This document shows positions 48,291 to 56,516 of a DNA stretch of 64,000 nucleotides, piece by piece. The position numbers and the translations under genes are program-made. The DNA comes from Winogradskyella tangerina (GTDB lineage: Bacteria; Bacteroidota; Bacteroidia; Flavobacteriales; Flavobacteriaceae): the NCBI RefSeq assembly GCF_003260205.1, contig NZ_QERF01000002.1, forward strand, positions 546,979-610,978. The letters run 5' to 3'. Each line of letters begins with the position of its first letter. Positions within the stretch are counted from its first letter, which is position 1. Below the pieces are notes generated by a model. It did not search any database. It saw nothing but the letters and a program-made list of their open reading frames with translations, and was not told where the DNA came from.

Positions 48291-49063
48291 ACTAGCTCTC
48301 CTTTAAAAACTTGTATTGCTGGTCCGATTAACCATACGTTAGTATATCCATTATTAAGCTTATCAAAGGTTACCTTCAAATCACCTCCTGGTGTTTTTAA
48401 ATGAACTTCGTTAGACTGAGTTTTAGCTTTTTCATGCATAGCCAAAGCAACCGCAGTAACACCGGTTCCGCATGAAAGGGTTTCATCTTCTACGCCGCGT
48501 TCGTAGGTTCTTACAGCAAACTTATTGGCAGATAGCTGTTCTACAAAATTTACGTTGCTACCAGATTTGCCGTAGGGTTCACCATATCTAATTCTTGAGC
48601 CTTCACTTTTCACATTATAAGCCTGAATATCTGAAACCATTTCAACATGATGTGGCGATCCGGTATCTAAAAATAAATGATCGCTGAAGACTTCAATAGC
48701 AGACACATCTTGCATTTGAAGCTGCACTGTATCACCTTCAATCTTCGCATTATGCAAACCGTCTATGGCATTAAAAACAGTATTATTTTCAATTATTCCT
48801 AAATACTTGGCAAAAGCTGTAATACAACGTCCGCCGTTACCACACATACTACTTTCATTGCCATCAGCATTAAAATAAACCATCTTAAAATCAGACTCAG
48901 CATCATTTTCTAACATAATAAATCCGTCTGCACCAATGCCAAAACGTCTGTCACACAATTCTGCGATGCGCTTGGTATTATTTTTGCTGATTTGTTGTAA
49001 ACGATTATCAACAATAATGAAGTCGTTACCCGTACCTTGATATTTGTAAAATGTCATAGTCAT
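48284..49063 (-). CDS. dapF: Diaminopimelate epimerase
   Basis: DapF converts LL- to meso-diaminopimelate for peptidoglycan and lysine. From the ATG at 49063 it has 259 residues. The two active-site cysteines are in SSMCGNGGRC and LSCGTGVTAVA, and the N-terminal FYKYQGTGNDFI is intact. A TTG four codons upstream and an ATG two codons downstream are alternatives; the chosen start aligns with the usual MxxTFYKYQGTGND. With mltG and the lysozyme-fold gene it forms a cell-wall group. Confidence 0.94.
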   Translation of the reverse strand: MTMTFYKYQGTGNDFIIVDNRLQQISKNNTKRIAELCDRRFGIGADGFIMLENDAESDFKMVYFNADGNESSMCGNGGRCITAFAKYLGIIENNTVFNAIDGLHNAKIEGDTVQLQMQDVSAIEVFSDHLFLDTGSPHHVEMVSDIQAYNVKSEGSRIRYGEPYGKSGSNVNFVEQLSANKFAVRTYERGVEDETLSCGTGVTAVALAMHEKAKTQSNEVHLKTPGGDLKVTFDKLNNGYTNVWLIGPAIQVFKGELVW

Positions 49064-49072
49064 AATTACAGG

Positions 49073-49080
49073 CAAATATA
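49073..49080 (-). promoter_or_regulatory. Candidate -7 promoter element of dapF
   Basis: Minus-strand TATATTTG matches TAnnTTTG. It lies 9 bases before the ATG at 49063, which would leave a very short leader. Confidence 0.4.
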
Positions 49081-49215
49081 AGAATAATAGCCTGTAAAAT
49101 GAGGTGTTAAAGGGCAGTTAAAGTTGACGTTAAATAGTCGTTAAAAAGGAAAATGAAATTCAATAAATATCTAATTTTAATCGTTAAATGTATTAAACTT
49201 AAAAACTGAAAATTT

Positions 49216-50622
49216 ATGAAGAAGATCTTAACTCTGGTGTGCGTTTCAGCTTTAGGTGGTCTGCTGACTTTAGGCGGATACAAGCTTCTAATCGAAGAAG
49301 AACAACCAGAACAACTAGCGGTAGAACAAGTTTCTGAATTGCCAATTTATGTTCCTACAAATACAACAGCTAATAATGCAATCGTTGAGACGCCTGATTT
49401 TGTGCAAGCTGCTGAAAAATCTATAGACGCAGTAGTACATGTAAAAAATACAGCTATAGTAACCGCACCGATGACGATGCAAGATTTGTTATTTGGTCGT
49501 AGTTCTCAGCGCGCTCAAGTTGGCACTGGAAGTGGTGTTATTATATCTCCAACTGGCTACATTGTGACAAATTTTCACGTTATTAAAAATGCCAGTGAGA
49601 TCAGTATAACCTTAAACAACAATAGAGCATATATGGCAGAGCTCATAGGCGCAGACGAAGCCACTGATATTGCTTTAATTAAAATTGAAGCCGAAGAAGA
49701 CCTTCCGTTTTTAGCCTTTGGAGATTCGGACAGTGCAAAAATTGGAGAATGGGTTTTAGCGGTAGGTAACCCTTTTAATTTAACCTCAACGGTTACAGCA
49801 GGTATCATCAGTGCGAAATCGCGAGATTTAGGAGGTCAAAATACACAATCATTTATTCAGACGGATGCTGCGGTTAACCCCGGAAACTCTGGTGGTGCGT
49901 TGGTTAATACCAATGGTGATCTCATCGGAATAAATACTGCTATTTCATCTCGAGATGGTTCCTATATTGGTTATTCGTTTGCTGTACCAAGCAATATTGC
50001 CAGAAAAATAGTGAACGATATCATGGAATATGGTAATGTTCAGAATGGAATACTCGGTGTTGTAGGTGGTGCCCTAAATAGTAATGCAGCCGAACAATTG
50101 GGCACTGATATTACCGAAGGGTTCTATGTTAGTGAAGTGACCGAAGATACTGGGGCTGAAAAAGCAGGTATCCAAACTGGAGATATTATTAAAAAGATAG
50201 ACAACGTAGAAATAAATAAGTTTTCTGATCTATCTGGCTATTTGAAAACAAAAAGTCCAAAGGATGTTGTTAATGTCACCCTAATTAGAGACGGAGATGA
50301 AAAAGTTCTTCCAGTAACCTTGTTAAAAAACAGTATTGCTGAAATACCAATTATTGGGCGGGTAAAAAATGCTTCGGAAGAAGAATTGAAGTCATTTGGT
50401 GCTACTTATGGTGTGAAAATATCTAAATTCAATGAAGATTATAAATCAGACTGGCTTGAAAGTGGTATTGAAGAAGGTAACATCGTTACAAGAATCAATG
50501 GCAAAAAACTTTACTCAGCCGATGATGTTCTTCCAGCACTAAAAACCCAAGAATATAGAGGATCACTTCAAATTGAAGTTATAAATAAGGAAGGCGAAAA
50601 GGTCGTTTACAATTTCCGATAA
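49216..50622 (+). CDS. HtrA/DegP-family periplasmic serine protease
   Basis: 468 residues. An N-terminal membrane segment or signal (about 4-22) is followed by a trypsin-like domain with the complete triad: H121 in VTNFHVI, D151 in ATDIALIKI and S225 in NPGNSGGAL. Two PDZ domains follow (about 270-360, GFYVSEVTEDTGAEKAGIQTGDII; about 375-465). Such proteases degrade misfolded envelope proteins. It stands alone with a strong terminator behind it and is divergent from dapF. Confidence 0.94.
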   Translation: MKKILTLVCVSALGGLLTLGGYKLLIEEEQPEQLAVEQVSELPIYVPTNTTANNAIVETPDFVQAAEKSIDAVVHVKNTAIVTAPMTMQDLLFGRSSQRAQVGTGSGVIISPTGYIVTNFHVIKNASEISITLNNNRAYMAELIGADEATDIALIKIEAEEDLPFLAFGDSDSAKIGEWVLAVGNPFNLTSTVTAGIISAKSRDLGGQNTQSFIQTDAAVNPGNSGGALVNTNGDLIGINTAISSRDGSYIGYSFAVPSNIARKIVNDIMEYGNVQNGILGVVGGALNSNAAEQLGTDITEGFYVSEVTEDTGAEKAGIQTGDIIKKIDNVEINKFSDLSGYLKTKSPKDVVNVTLIRDGDEKVLPVTLLKNSIAEIPIIGRVKNASEEELKSFGATYGVKISKFNEDYKSDWLESGIEEGNIVTRINGKKLYSADDVLPALKTQEYRGSLQIEVINKEGEKVVYNFR

Positions 50623-50648
50623 AAATCTAATTTAAATCCATAAAAAAC

Positions 50649-50681
50649 ACCCTTCAAAGTACAATTCTTTGAAGGGTTTTT
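50649..50681 (+). terminator. Terminator after the HtrA gene
   Basis: The 11-bp perfect stem ACCCTTCAAAG / CTTTGAAGGGT with a 7-base loop is followed by a T-run. Confidence 0.88.
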
Positions 50682-50720
50682 ATTTTCGACGAAATATGCT
50701 ACGAAAACGTTTGAAATATG

Positions 50721-50728
50721 TATTTTTG
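50721..50728 (+). promoter_or_regulatory. Candidate -7 promoter element of gap
   Basis: TATTTTTG matches TAnnTTTG and lies 32 bases upstream of the gap ATG, downstream of the preceding terminator. Confidence 0.5.
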
Positions 50729-50760
50729 CGCCGAATTTAAAAATCACTAAATCACAAAAA

Positions 50761-52209
50761 ATGGGTTTTAACGACACTTACGAAAAAGAGTTAGCCTTTC
50801 AAGCCGATCGTCGCAGAGCTACGGTCGAATTTATTAAAACAGTGAGCGACCTTTGGTATGATAATTCCATCGAACTTGTGCTCTTCAGAAATCAATTAAT
50901 CGACAGAAAAGTGAGCGAAATCTTAAACTTGCACGAATACGCAGGTGAATTCGTTCAAAAGCCTATTTCTATTTTTGATTCGGTTGAAATTGCTCAAGCT
51001 ATCAAAAAATTGAACTTGCAGCCTGCAAAGTTAGATATTGGTAAGCTCACCTACGAGTATCATCTTGAAGATAAAAAGTACGACAACGCCACTGCGTTTG
51101 TGGCTGCCAAGCTAAAAGAAGCGAAAAAGTCAAGATCCATTGAACCAAAAGATGTCATCCTTTATGGTTTTGGTAGAATTGGACGATTGGTAGCTCGTGA
51201 ATTAATGACGCGTACTGGTAAAGGAAATCAACTTCGATTAAGAGCCATTGTAACCCGAGGTGATATTAATCAAACGGTATTAGAGAAACGTGCTTCACTC
51301 TTAAGAAATGATTCTGTTCATGGTGATTTTCCAGGAATGGTGAGCGTTGACGTAGAAAATAGCGCACTTATTATAAATGGAACTACGGTGAACGTAATTT
51401 CAGCAAATGCACCAGAAGATATCGATTACACCAAATATGGTATTAACAATGCATTGGTCATTGATAATACTGGAGCCTTCAGAGATGATAAAGCTCTCGG
51501 AAGACACCTCAAATCTAAAGGTGTCGATAAAGTATTATTAACTGCCCCAGGAAAAGGTGTCCCTAATATTGTACATGGTGTGAATCATTTAGAGCACAAT
51601 CCTGATGAAGTGAAGATCTTTTCAGCAGCCTCATGTACAACTAACGCAATTACACCTGTTTTAAAAGCGGTTGAAGATTCATTTGGTGTGAAATCTGGAC
51701 ACCTTGAAACTATTCATGCTTATACAAACGATCAGAACTTAGTAGATAATTTCCATAAGAAATACCGTCGTGGTAGAGCCGCTGGCTTAAATATGGTTAT
51801 TACTGAAACTGGTGCCGGACAAGCAGTTAGCAAAGCACTACCTTCATTAGAAGGAAAGTTGACTTCAAACGCCATTAGAGTGCCTGTACCAAACGGATCC
51901 TTAGCTATTCTGAATTTAGAATTGGATAAGAAAACCTCAGTGGAAAGCATGAATACTATTATGAAGAAGTATGCACTTGAAGGTGATCTTGTTGAGCAAA
52001 TTAAATATGAAATGAGCGACGAGCTAGTATCTAGCGATATCGTAGGAAGTTCTGCGCCATCCATCTATGATAGCAAAGCGACTATTGTAAGAGCAGACGG
52101 GAAGAACGTTATTTTATACATTTGGTACGACAATGAATACGGCTACAGTCATCAGGTGATTAGGCTGGCAAAATATATTTCTAAAGTAAGACGTTACGCT
52201 TATTATTAG
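50761..52209 (+). CDS. gap: Glyceraldehyde-3-phosphate dehydrogenase, long form
   Basis: 482 residues, about 130 longer at the N-terminus than the classic 330-340-residue enzyme. The NAD(P)-binding GFGRIGR is at 136-142, and the catalytic cysteine is C292 in SAASCTTNAITP. The histidine in LETIHAYTNDQNLVD and the RGRAAGLNMVIT phosphate-binding segment are present. The long form is known from Bacteroidota and some Proteobacteria. The N-terminal helical region has no recognised function. A terminator hairpin follows. Confidence 0.94.
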   Translation: MGFNDTYEKELAFQADRRRATVEFIKTVSDLWYDNSIELVLFRNQLIDRKVSEILNLHEYAGEFVQKPISIFDSVEIAQAIKKLNLQPAKLDIGKLTYEYHLEDKKYDNATAFVAAKLKEAKKSRSIEPKDVILYGFGRIGRLVARELMTRTGKGNQLRLRAIVTRGDINQTVLEKRASLLRNDSVHGDFPGMVSVDVENSALIINGTTVNVISANAPEDIDYTKYGINNALVIDNTGAFRDDKALGRHLKSKGVDKVLLTAPGKGVPNIVHGVNHLEHNPDEVKIFSAASCTTNAITPVLKAVEDSFGVKSGHLETIHAYTNDQNLVDNFHKKYRRGRAAGLNMVITETGAGQAVSKALPSLEGKLTSNAIRVPVPNGSLAILNLELDKKTSVESMNTIMKKYALEGDLVEQIKYEMSDELVSSDIVGSSAPSIYDSKATIVRADGKNVILYIWYDNEYGYSHQVIRLAKYISKVRRYAYY

Positions 52210-52231
52210 AATGTATCGAAAAAGGAAAATA

Positions 52232-52260
52232 AAAATCTTGCCATTGTGCAAGATTTTTTT
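52232..52260 (+). terminator. Terminator after gap
   Basis: The 10-bp perfect stem AAAATCTTGC / GCAAGATTTT with a 6-base loop is followed by a run of Ts. Confidence 0.88.
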
Positions 52261-52345
52261 TTGATAGATTTTGAAAAGTCTATTCATTTTGAACGCAACC
52301 TTTTTCAAATTTCTACATCTTTAGAATATACTAATTCAATCACCT

Positions 52346-52864
52346 ATGAAAAGATCAATTCTATTAATTCTGGTCTCTGCACTTTTTTGTCTTCAAGCGT
52401 GCATAGGCTGGGGAAACGATGACGATTTCGTAACTGGTTTCCCATCGAATTCTAATTACGAACCTGTTATAATGCAGCGTACCGAGTTTGAAAACTCAAC
52501 CTTACTCGTGAATACTTCCAGACCAATTGAAGACTCCGGTAAAATCTATGTGAAAGGCAATTACATTTTTATTAACGAAGTAAATGAGGGCTTTCATATC
52601 ATAGATAATTCAGATCCTACGAATCCTACAAATATTGGATTTATTCAGGTACTTGGTTCTTCAGATTTAAGTATTAAAAACGACGTTTTCTATGCTAATA
52701 ATGCAAGAGATTTAATTGCCTTCAAAATTGATGAAGCTACAGAAACATTAACGCTTACCAAACGCCTTGAAAACGTTTTTCCACAGATTTGGTCTCCTGC
52801 CGGACCCATGTATTATCCAATTGGAGAAAATGAAATTATCGTAGACTGGCAACCAATAAACTAA
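52346..52864 (+). CDS. Lipoprotein with LVIVD-type propeller fragment
   Basis: 172 residues. The signal MKRSILLILVSALFCLQAC has its lipobox cysteine at 19. A short beta region (about 60-130: KIYVKGNYIFINEVNEGFHI, IDNSDPTNPTNIGFIQ, LSIKNDVFYANNARDLIAFKI) resembles LVIVD propeller blades (V-x-G-x-Y-x-F, DxSDPxxP). Only about two blades are present, too few for a closed propeller. It may pair with the next gene product, 5 bp away. Function unknown. Confidence 0.75.
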   Translation: MKRSILLILVSALFCLQACIGWGNDDDFVTGFPSNSNYEPVIMQRTEFENSTLLVNTSRPIEDSGKIYVKGNYIFINEVNEGFHIIDNSDPTNPTNIGFIQVLGSSDLSIKNDVFYANNARDLIAFKIDEATETLTLTKRLENVFPQIWSPAGPMYYPIGENEIIVDWQPIN

Positions 52865-52869
52865 TAGCA

Positions 52870-53613
52870 ATGAAAAAACAAATTATATACCTATTTATAA
52901 CAGCAATGCTATTAGGCTGCAGTACTGATAGTAGCTCAAATGACTCAGCATCATCATTTACAGAAACCGGACAAGGTGGTTCTTTAGCCAGATTTGCCCT
53001 ATACCTAGACTATCTCTACGTTGTAGACGATAGTAATCTCAATGTTTTTAATATCATCGATAATGAACAACCTGTATTGGTTAATACGGTTTCTATTGGT
53101 TTTAATATTGAAACACTCTTCAACTATAAAGGCTATTTGTACATCGGATCGAGAAACGGAATGTTTATCTATAGTATTTCTAATCCAGAATTACCGACAT
53201 ATCTAAGTGATGTCCAACATTTTACAGCCTGCGATCCTGTTGTGGCCAATGATACCCATGCTTTTGTTACTCTACACACTAATATTGGTTGTGGTATAGA
53301 TATTAATGTTCTTGAAATTTATGACGTCACCGATGTTACAAATCCGATATTGATCTCATCAAGAAATCTAACACAACCTATCGGACTTGGACTATTTGGT
53401 GATTACTTATTTGTTTGCGATGATGAAGTTAAAGTTTTTGATGTCTCCGATCCAGAGAATTCAAGTTTGGTAACTTCAATAGATGTAGATGCCTTCGATA
53501 TCATAATTAATAATAATATCATTGTTCTTATTGGCGATGAAGGACTATACCAATACAGTTTAGATAATGAAAATATCAATAATTTAAATCATTTGAGCAC
53601 ACTCAACATCTAA
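52870..53613 (+). CDS. Lipoprotein with LVIVD-type repeats
   Basis: 247 residues. The signal MKKQIIYLFITAMLLGC (lipobox cysteine at 17) is followed by a Ser-rich linker and four to five LVIVD-like blades: ALYLDYLYVVDDSNLNVFNI, YKGYLYIGSRNGMFIYSIS, ANDTHAFVTLHT, FGDYLFVCDDEVKVFDVSDP and IIVLIGDEGLYQYSLD. Surface lipoproteins of this type are common in marine Bacteroidota and have no assigned function. It has its own signal peptide, so it is not a broken piece of the preceding gene. Confidence 0.8.
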   Translation: MKKQIIYLFITAMLLGCSTDSSSNDSASSFTETGQGGSLARFALYLDYLYVVDDSNLNVFNIIDNEQPVLVNTVSIGFNIETLFNYKGYLYIGSRNGMFIYSISNPELPTYLSDVQHFTACDPVVANDTHAFVTLHTNIGCGIDINVLEIYDVTDVTNPILISSRNLTQPIGLGLFGDYLFVCDDEVKVFDVSDPENSSLVTSIDVDAFDIIINNNIIVLIGDEGLYQYSLDNENINNLNHLSTLNI

Positions 53614-53636
53614 AACCATCACTATTTACGTATATG

Positions 53637-53665
53637 AAATAGCCTCTCTTAGTGTGGGGCTATTT
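53637..53665 (+). terminator. Probable terminator after the LVIVD lipoprotein pair
   Basis: The 8-bp stem AAATAGCC / GGCTATTT has a 13-base loop; the following T-run is weak and interrupted. Confidence 0.5.
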
Positions 53666-53748
53666 GCTTTGATAATTTATTTATAAAATGCTCATAAAAT
53701 CATTATCTTGGCACCTAATAAAACTAATTCAACCAAAATTAATATAAG

Positions 53749-54375
53749 ATGAAGGTCTTAACCAAACTTGCTGTAGTTCTTATAGTTACATTTAGCCTTA
53801 CAACCATAGATGCCCAAAACAATGCCAACAATACAGACGATCAATATTCTCTAGACGCAGGCACGATTGATAGTCAATTTGAATACGTTTTTAGGAAGTC
53901 TGGAAACTTTAAAGGAACCAACGGACAACCTTACGAAGCGGTTAAACGCGCATGGCTTTTAAAACTTAAAGCGAATGTGTTAGATTCTTTGAAAACGACT
54001 TACAAGAATTTAGAAGATTCTAAAAATACGGTTGATGGCCAAGTAAAAGAAATTGCTGATCTCAAATCTCAACTCGGCGCTACACAGAGTACTTTAGACC
54101 AAACCAATACTGAAAAGAATAACATGTCGCTCTTAGGAATGCAGACCAGTAAGACCAACTACAATGTGATCATGTGGAGCATAGTTGCTATTTTATTTGC
54201 CTTGTTGTTGTTTTTTGTCTTCAAATTTAAAAATAGCAATTCACTCACTCGCGGCGCCAAATTAAAACTCGAAGAAGTAGAAAGCGAATTTGAAGAACAC
54301 CGACGTGTTGCACTCGAACGCGAGCAAAAAGTGAGACGCCAGCTTCAGGATGAGATCAATAAGAATAAGGCTTGA
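53749..54375 (+). CDS. Signal-peptide coiled-coil membrane protein, function unknown
   Basis: 208 residues. Signal peptide about 1-22 (ending TTIDAQ). A helical region lies at about 45-135 with heptad-like spacing (ANVLDSLKTTYKNLEDSKNTVDGQ, IADLKSQLGATQSTLDQTN). One membrane helix spans about 140-160 (VIMWSIVAILFALLLFFVF), and a charged cytoplasmic coiled coil runs to the end (KLKLEEVESEFEEHRRVALERE). Homologues next to trmD have sometimes been labelled tRNA methyltransferase, but nothing here supports that. A terminator separates it from trmD. Confidence 0.75.
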   Translation: MKVLTKLAVVLIVTFSLTTIDAQNNANNTDDQYSLDAGTIDSQFEYVFRKSGNFKGTNGQPYEAVKRAWLLKLKANVLDSLKTTYKNLEDSKNTVDGQVKEIADLKSQLGATQSTLDQTNTEKNNMSLLGMQTSKTNYNVIMWSIVAILFALLLFFVFKFKNSNSLTRGAKLKLEEVESEFEEHRRVALEREQKVRRQLQDEINKNKA

Positions 54376-54403
54376 AGTATTAAAAGGCCAGTTTATTAAA
54401 ATT

Positions 54404-54430
54404 AAATCCGCAAGACCTGCGGATTTTTTA
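54404..54430 (+). terminator. Terminator before trmD
   Basis: The 9-bp perfect stem AAATCCGCA / TGCGGATTT with an AGACC loop is followed by a T-run. It ends the transcript of the coiled-coil protein gene. Confidence 0.88.
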
Positions 54431-54438
54431 ATTTAGTA

Positions 54439-54446
54439 TACCTTTG
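54439..54446 (+). promoter_or_regulatory. Candidate -7 promoter element of trmD
   Basis: TACCTTTG matches TAnnTTTG. It lies 19 bases before the trmD ATG and directly after the preceding terminator. Confidence 0.5.
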
Positions 54447-54465
54447 CAATCCAATAATTCAATCT

Positions 54466-55152
54466 ATGCGCATAGATATCATTACCGTTTTACCTGAATT
54501 GCTTAGAAGTCCGTTTGAGGCCTCTATTCTCAAACGCGCTATTGAAGCTAATTTGGTTGAAGTCCATTTTCATAACCTCAGAGATTACACTACCGATAAC
54601 TATAAATCGGTTGATGATTACCAGTTTGGTGGAGGCGCAGGTATGGTTATGATGATAGAGCCCATTGACAAGTGTATTACGGGTTTACAGGCTGAGCGCA
54701 ATTATGACGAGATCATTTATATGACGCCCGATGGCGAACGTCTTAATCAGGGCATTGCCAATCAGATATCATTAAAAGAGAATATTATTATCCTTTGCGG
54801 TCATTATAAAGGTGTAGATCAGCGGGTACGAGATACTTTCATTACTAGAGAAATCTCCATTGGTGATTATGTGTTATCTGGTGGTGAACTTGGAGCGGCC
54901 GTACTTTGCGATGCTGTCATAAGATTAATTCCAGGAGTTTTAGGAAATGAAACCTCTGCTCTAACCGATTCGTTTCAAGATAATTTACTAGCACCACCAA
55001 TCTATACAAGACCTCGAGAATACAAGGGCATGAAGGTCCCAGAAGTTCTGTTCAGCGGTAATTTTGGTGAAATTGAAAAATGGCGCGAAGAACAAGCCTA
55101 CAGACGCACTCAGGAACGCAGACCAGATCTTTTAAGAGACGAAAGTGAATAA
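54466..55152 (+). CDS. trmD: tRNA (guanine-N1-)-methyltransferase
   Basis: TrmD makes m1G37 in tRNAs, needed for reading-frame maintenance. The 228-residue protein shows the trefoil-knot SPOUT motifs: [47 protein letters not shown], and the SAM-binding knot [28 protein letters not shown]. The C-terminal RRPDLL is typical. As in many bacteria it precedes rplS, here separated by a 340-bp repeat-rich gap. Confidence 0.96.
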   Translation: MRIDIITVLPELLRSPFEASILKRAIEANLVEVHFHNLRDYTTDNYKSVDDYQFGGGAGMVMMIEPIDKCITGLQAERNYDEIIYMTPDGERLNQGIANQISLKENIIILCGHYKGVDQRVRDTFITREISIGDYVLSGGELGAAVLCDAVIRLIPGVLGNETSALTDSFQDNLLAPPIYTRPREYKGMKVPEVLFSGNFGEIEKWREEQAYRRTQERRPDLLRDESE

Positions 55153-55218
55153 CGAAAGGCTAACTGATAAGTGATAAGTTGTAAGTAACAAGTGATAAGT
55201 GTTAGGTGATTAAAAAAT

Positions 55219-55370
55219 AACTCATCAACTCATAAACTCATCAACTCATAAACTCATTAACTCATCAACTAATTAACTCATCAACTCATTAACTCATCAA
55301 CTCATCAACTCATAAACTCATAAACTCATAAACTCATAAACTCATAAACTCATAAACTCATTAACTAATT
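55219..55370. repeat. Tandem array of 19 copies of an 8-bp unit AACTCATN
   Basis: Nineteen consecutive 8-base units, each AACTCAT followed by A, C or T, with two AACTAATT variants; six AACTCATA copies in a row form the most uniform part. There are no spacers, so it is a minisatellite and not a CRISPR. It ends about 20 bp before the -33 region of the rplS promoter. Confidence 0.92.
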
Positions 55371-55412
55371 AACTTTATTTCACTTTCTACTTTTAACTTC
55401 TAACTTTTTAAT

Positions 55413-55420
55413 TATCTTTG
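55413..55420 (+). promoter_or_regulatory. Candidate -7 promoter element of rplS
   Basis: TATCTTTG matches TAnnTTTG, with a TTTT tract at 55391-55394 in place of the -33 TTTG at a spacing of 18. The leader to the ATG is about 65 nt. Confidence 0.5.
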
Positions 55421-55492
55421 CAGCCACTTTAGATTAACCTCTGGCGAAAATCGTGAATGTTGATTTATAGCAACCCTTATAAAAAAGAAAAA

Positions 55493-55843
55493 ATGGATTC
55501 TTTAGTAAAATTTGTACAAGACGAATTTGTAACCAAAAAAGACTTACCAGAATTTAGCGCCGGTGACACGATCACGGTTTATTACGAAATTAAAGAAGGA
55601 AATAAAACGCGTACGCAGTTTTTTAAAGGTGTCGTATTACAGCGTAAAGGAAGTGGAACTTCTGAAACTTTTACAATTCGTAAGATGTCAGGTACTATTG
55701 GAGTAGAACGTATCTTCCCAGTAAACTTACCAGCATTACAGAAAATCGAAGTGAATAAGCGTGGTAAAGTACGTAGAGCACGTATATTCTACTTTAGAGG
55801 TCTTACTGGTAAAAAAGCAAGAATAAAAGAAGTTAGAAGATAA
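55493..55843 (+). CDS. rplS: 50S ribosomal protein L19
   Basis: 116 residues from the ATG at 55493 (MDSLVKFVQDEFV); an in-frame ATG at 55457 would add 12 residues not found in L19 proteins. Typical motifs are AGDTITVYYEIKEGNKTRTQFFKGVVL, ETFTIRKMSGTIGVERIFPV and RGKVRRARIFYFRGLTGKKARIKE. L19 sits at the interface of the ribosomal subunits. It is followed by its own terminator. Confidence 0.97.
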   Translation: MDSLVKFVQDEFVTKKDLPEFSAGDTITVYYEIKEGNKTRTQFFKGVVLQRKGSGTSETFTIRKMSGTIGVERIFPVNLPALQKIEVNKRGKVRRARIFYFRGLTGKKARIKEVRR

Positions 55844-55862
55844 TTTAACTCACATAACTTAC

Positions 55863-55892
55863 AAAAAGCCTTCGTATTACGAGGGCTTTTTT
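55863..55892 (+). terminator. Terminator after rplS
   Basis: The 12-base arm AAAAAGCCTTCG pairs with CGAGGGCTTTTT (one G-T pair) around a TATTA loop and is followed by Ts. Confidence 0.88.
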
Positions 55893-56089
55893 AGTTATTA
55901 ACTTTTGTTAATAAGTGGCGTTCATAAGTTGTGCATATTTAAAACATTGAAAAATTTGGAAATATTCAAGATAATGATACTTTAGCTAAACAATTAACAA
56001 CAAACCTAGTTTGGTTTTGAAGATAATTTCAAATTAATGTTAAATTGTAGATAAAGTAACGTTCTTTATATAATGAGATTGTTTTTTGA
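55893..56089. other. A/T-rich gap between the rplS terminator and the structured RNA
   Basis: This roughly 200-bp non-coding stretch has no repeat or recognised site. It may hold the promoter of the structured RNA that follows, but I could not pick out a convincing TAnnTTTG element. Confidence 0.4.
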
Positions 56090-56498
56090 GGTGAGTGAGC
56101 CGCTTGTGTAGGCAAGTGAGGCGTAACAAACCATGAAGCCCTAGCTCTGTAACATGCTTGCAGGTTGCATAGTGAAGGTGGAAAGCTTTGAAAAAGTAGC
56201 GGAATCGAAAGTGAACGTGAAAAGGATGAGCAATGTTTACGGACGTATGAGACACGCAAGTGAATGATAAAAAAGGAAACATCAAGAAAAACGTATCTTA
56301 GAAACGGCGTCCTTTCAGGTCAATACATTTTGAAAGTAAGGAAACGTTTCGTCGAGGCAGGAACCCTTGAACTGAAAAGGATGATGGCGCAAGCCATACA
56401 GCTGAGTTAGTGAAAACTAAATAGGTCACGTAAGTACTGTTTCAAAGAGAAGCCATGTCAGCGCAGTTTACTGTAGTGATATGGCTTTTTGTTTTTTT
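56090..56498 (+). ncRNA. Putative structured RNA resembling part of a group II intron (domain I-like)
   Basis: About 400 bp with no credible ORF, richer in G+C than its flanks. Read on the plus strand it folds into many short hairpins capped by GNRA tetraloops: CAC-GCAA-GTG (56253-56262), ATGGC-GCAA-GCCAT (56384-56397) and TTAGT-GAAA-ACTAA (56407-56420). It also has GCC/GCTTG paired with CAAGT/GGC (56099-56122) and CTTTCA/TGAAAG (56312-56336). The stretch around 56131-56185 (CATGAAGCC, CTGTAAC, GCAGGTTGCATAGTGAAGG) recalls bacterial group II intron domain I. No reverse transcriptase and no clear domain V were found. It ends in a terminator-like hairpin. It could be an intron remnant or a free-standing ncRNA. 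Confidence 0.5.
56450..56498 (+). terminator. Terminator-like hairpin at the 3' end of the structured RNA
   Basis: AAGCCAT plus TCA pair with TGA plus ATGGCTT (one G-T pair between them), with an inner CAG/CTG stem, followed by TTTTTG and seven more Ts. It lies 31 bases before the next ATG. Confidence 0.7.
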
Positions 56499-56516
56499 AA
56501 TAATTTCATTCTGTTC

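Larger units (their letters stand above)
55153..55492. other. Repeat-rich trmD-rplS intergenic region
   Basis: 340 bp without a gene. It contains an 11-bp direct repeat AAGTGATAAGT (55169-55179 and 55190-55200), a 19-copy 8-bp tandem array (55219-55370), then a pyrimidine-rich stretch with ACTTTCTACTTTTAACTT-type repeats and the rplS promoter. Nothing in it looks coding. Confidence 0.7.

Noticed and set aside
52346..53613. One lipoprotein gene broken by a frameshift
   Set aside because: Both halves have their own ATG, signal peptide and lipobox cysteine, so they are two genes.
53749..54375. A tRNA methyltransferase beside trmD
   Set aside because: The protein has a signal peptide, a membrane helix and coiled coils but no SAM-binding or SPOUT motif.
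55219..55370. CRISPR array
   Set aside because: The 8-bp units follow each other directly with no spacers and no cas genes are near; it is a simple tandem repeat.
56029..56285. Small ORFs on the minus strand over the structured RNA
   Set aside because: Two overlapping frames without homology, signal or coding bias lie antisense to the hairpin-rich region; they look like chance open frames.
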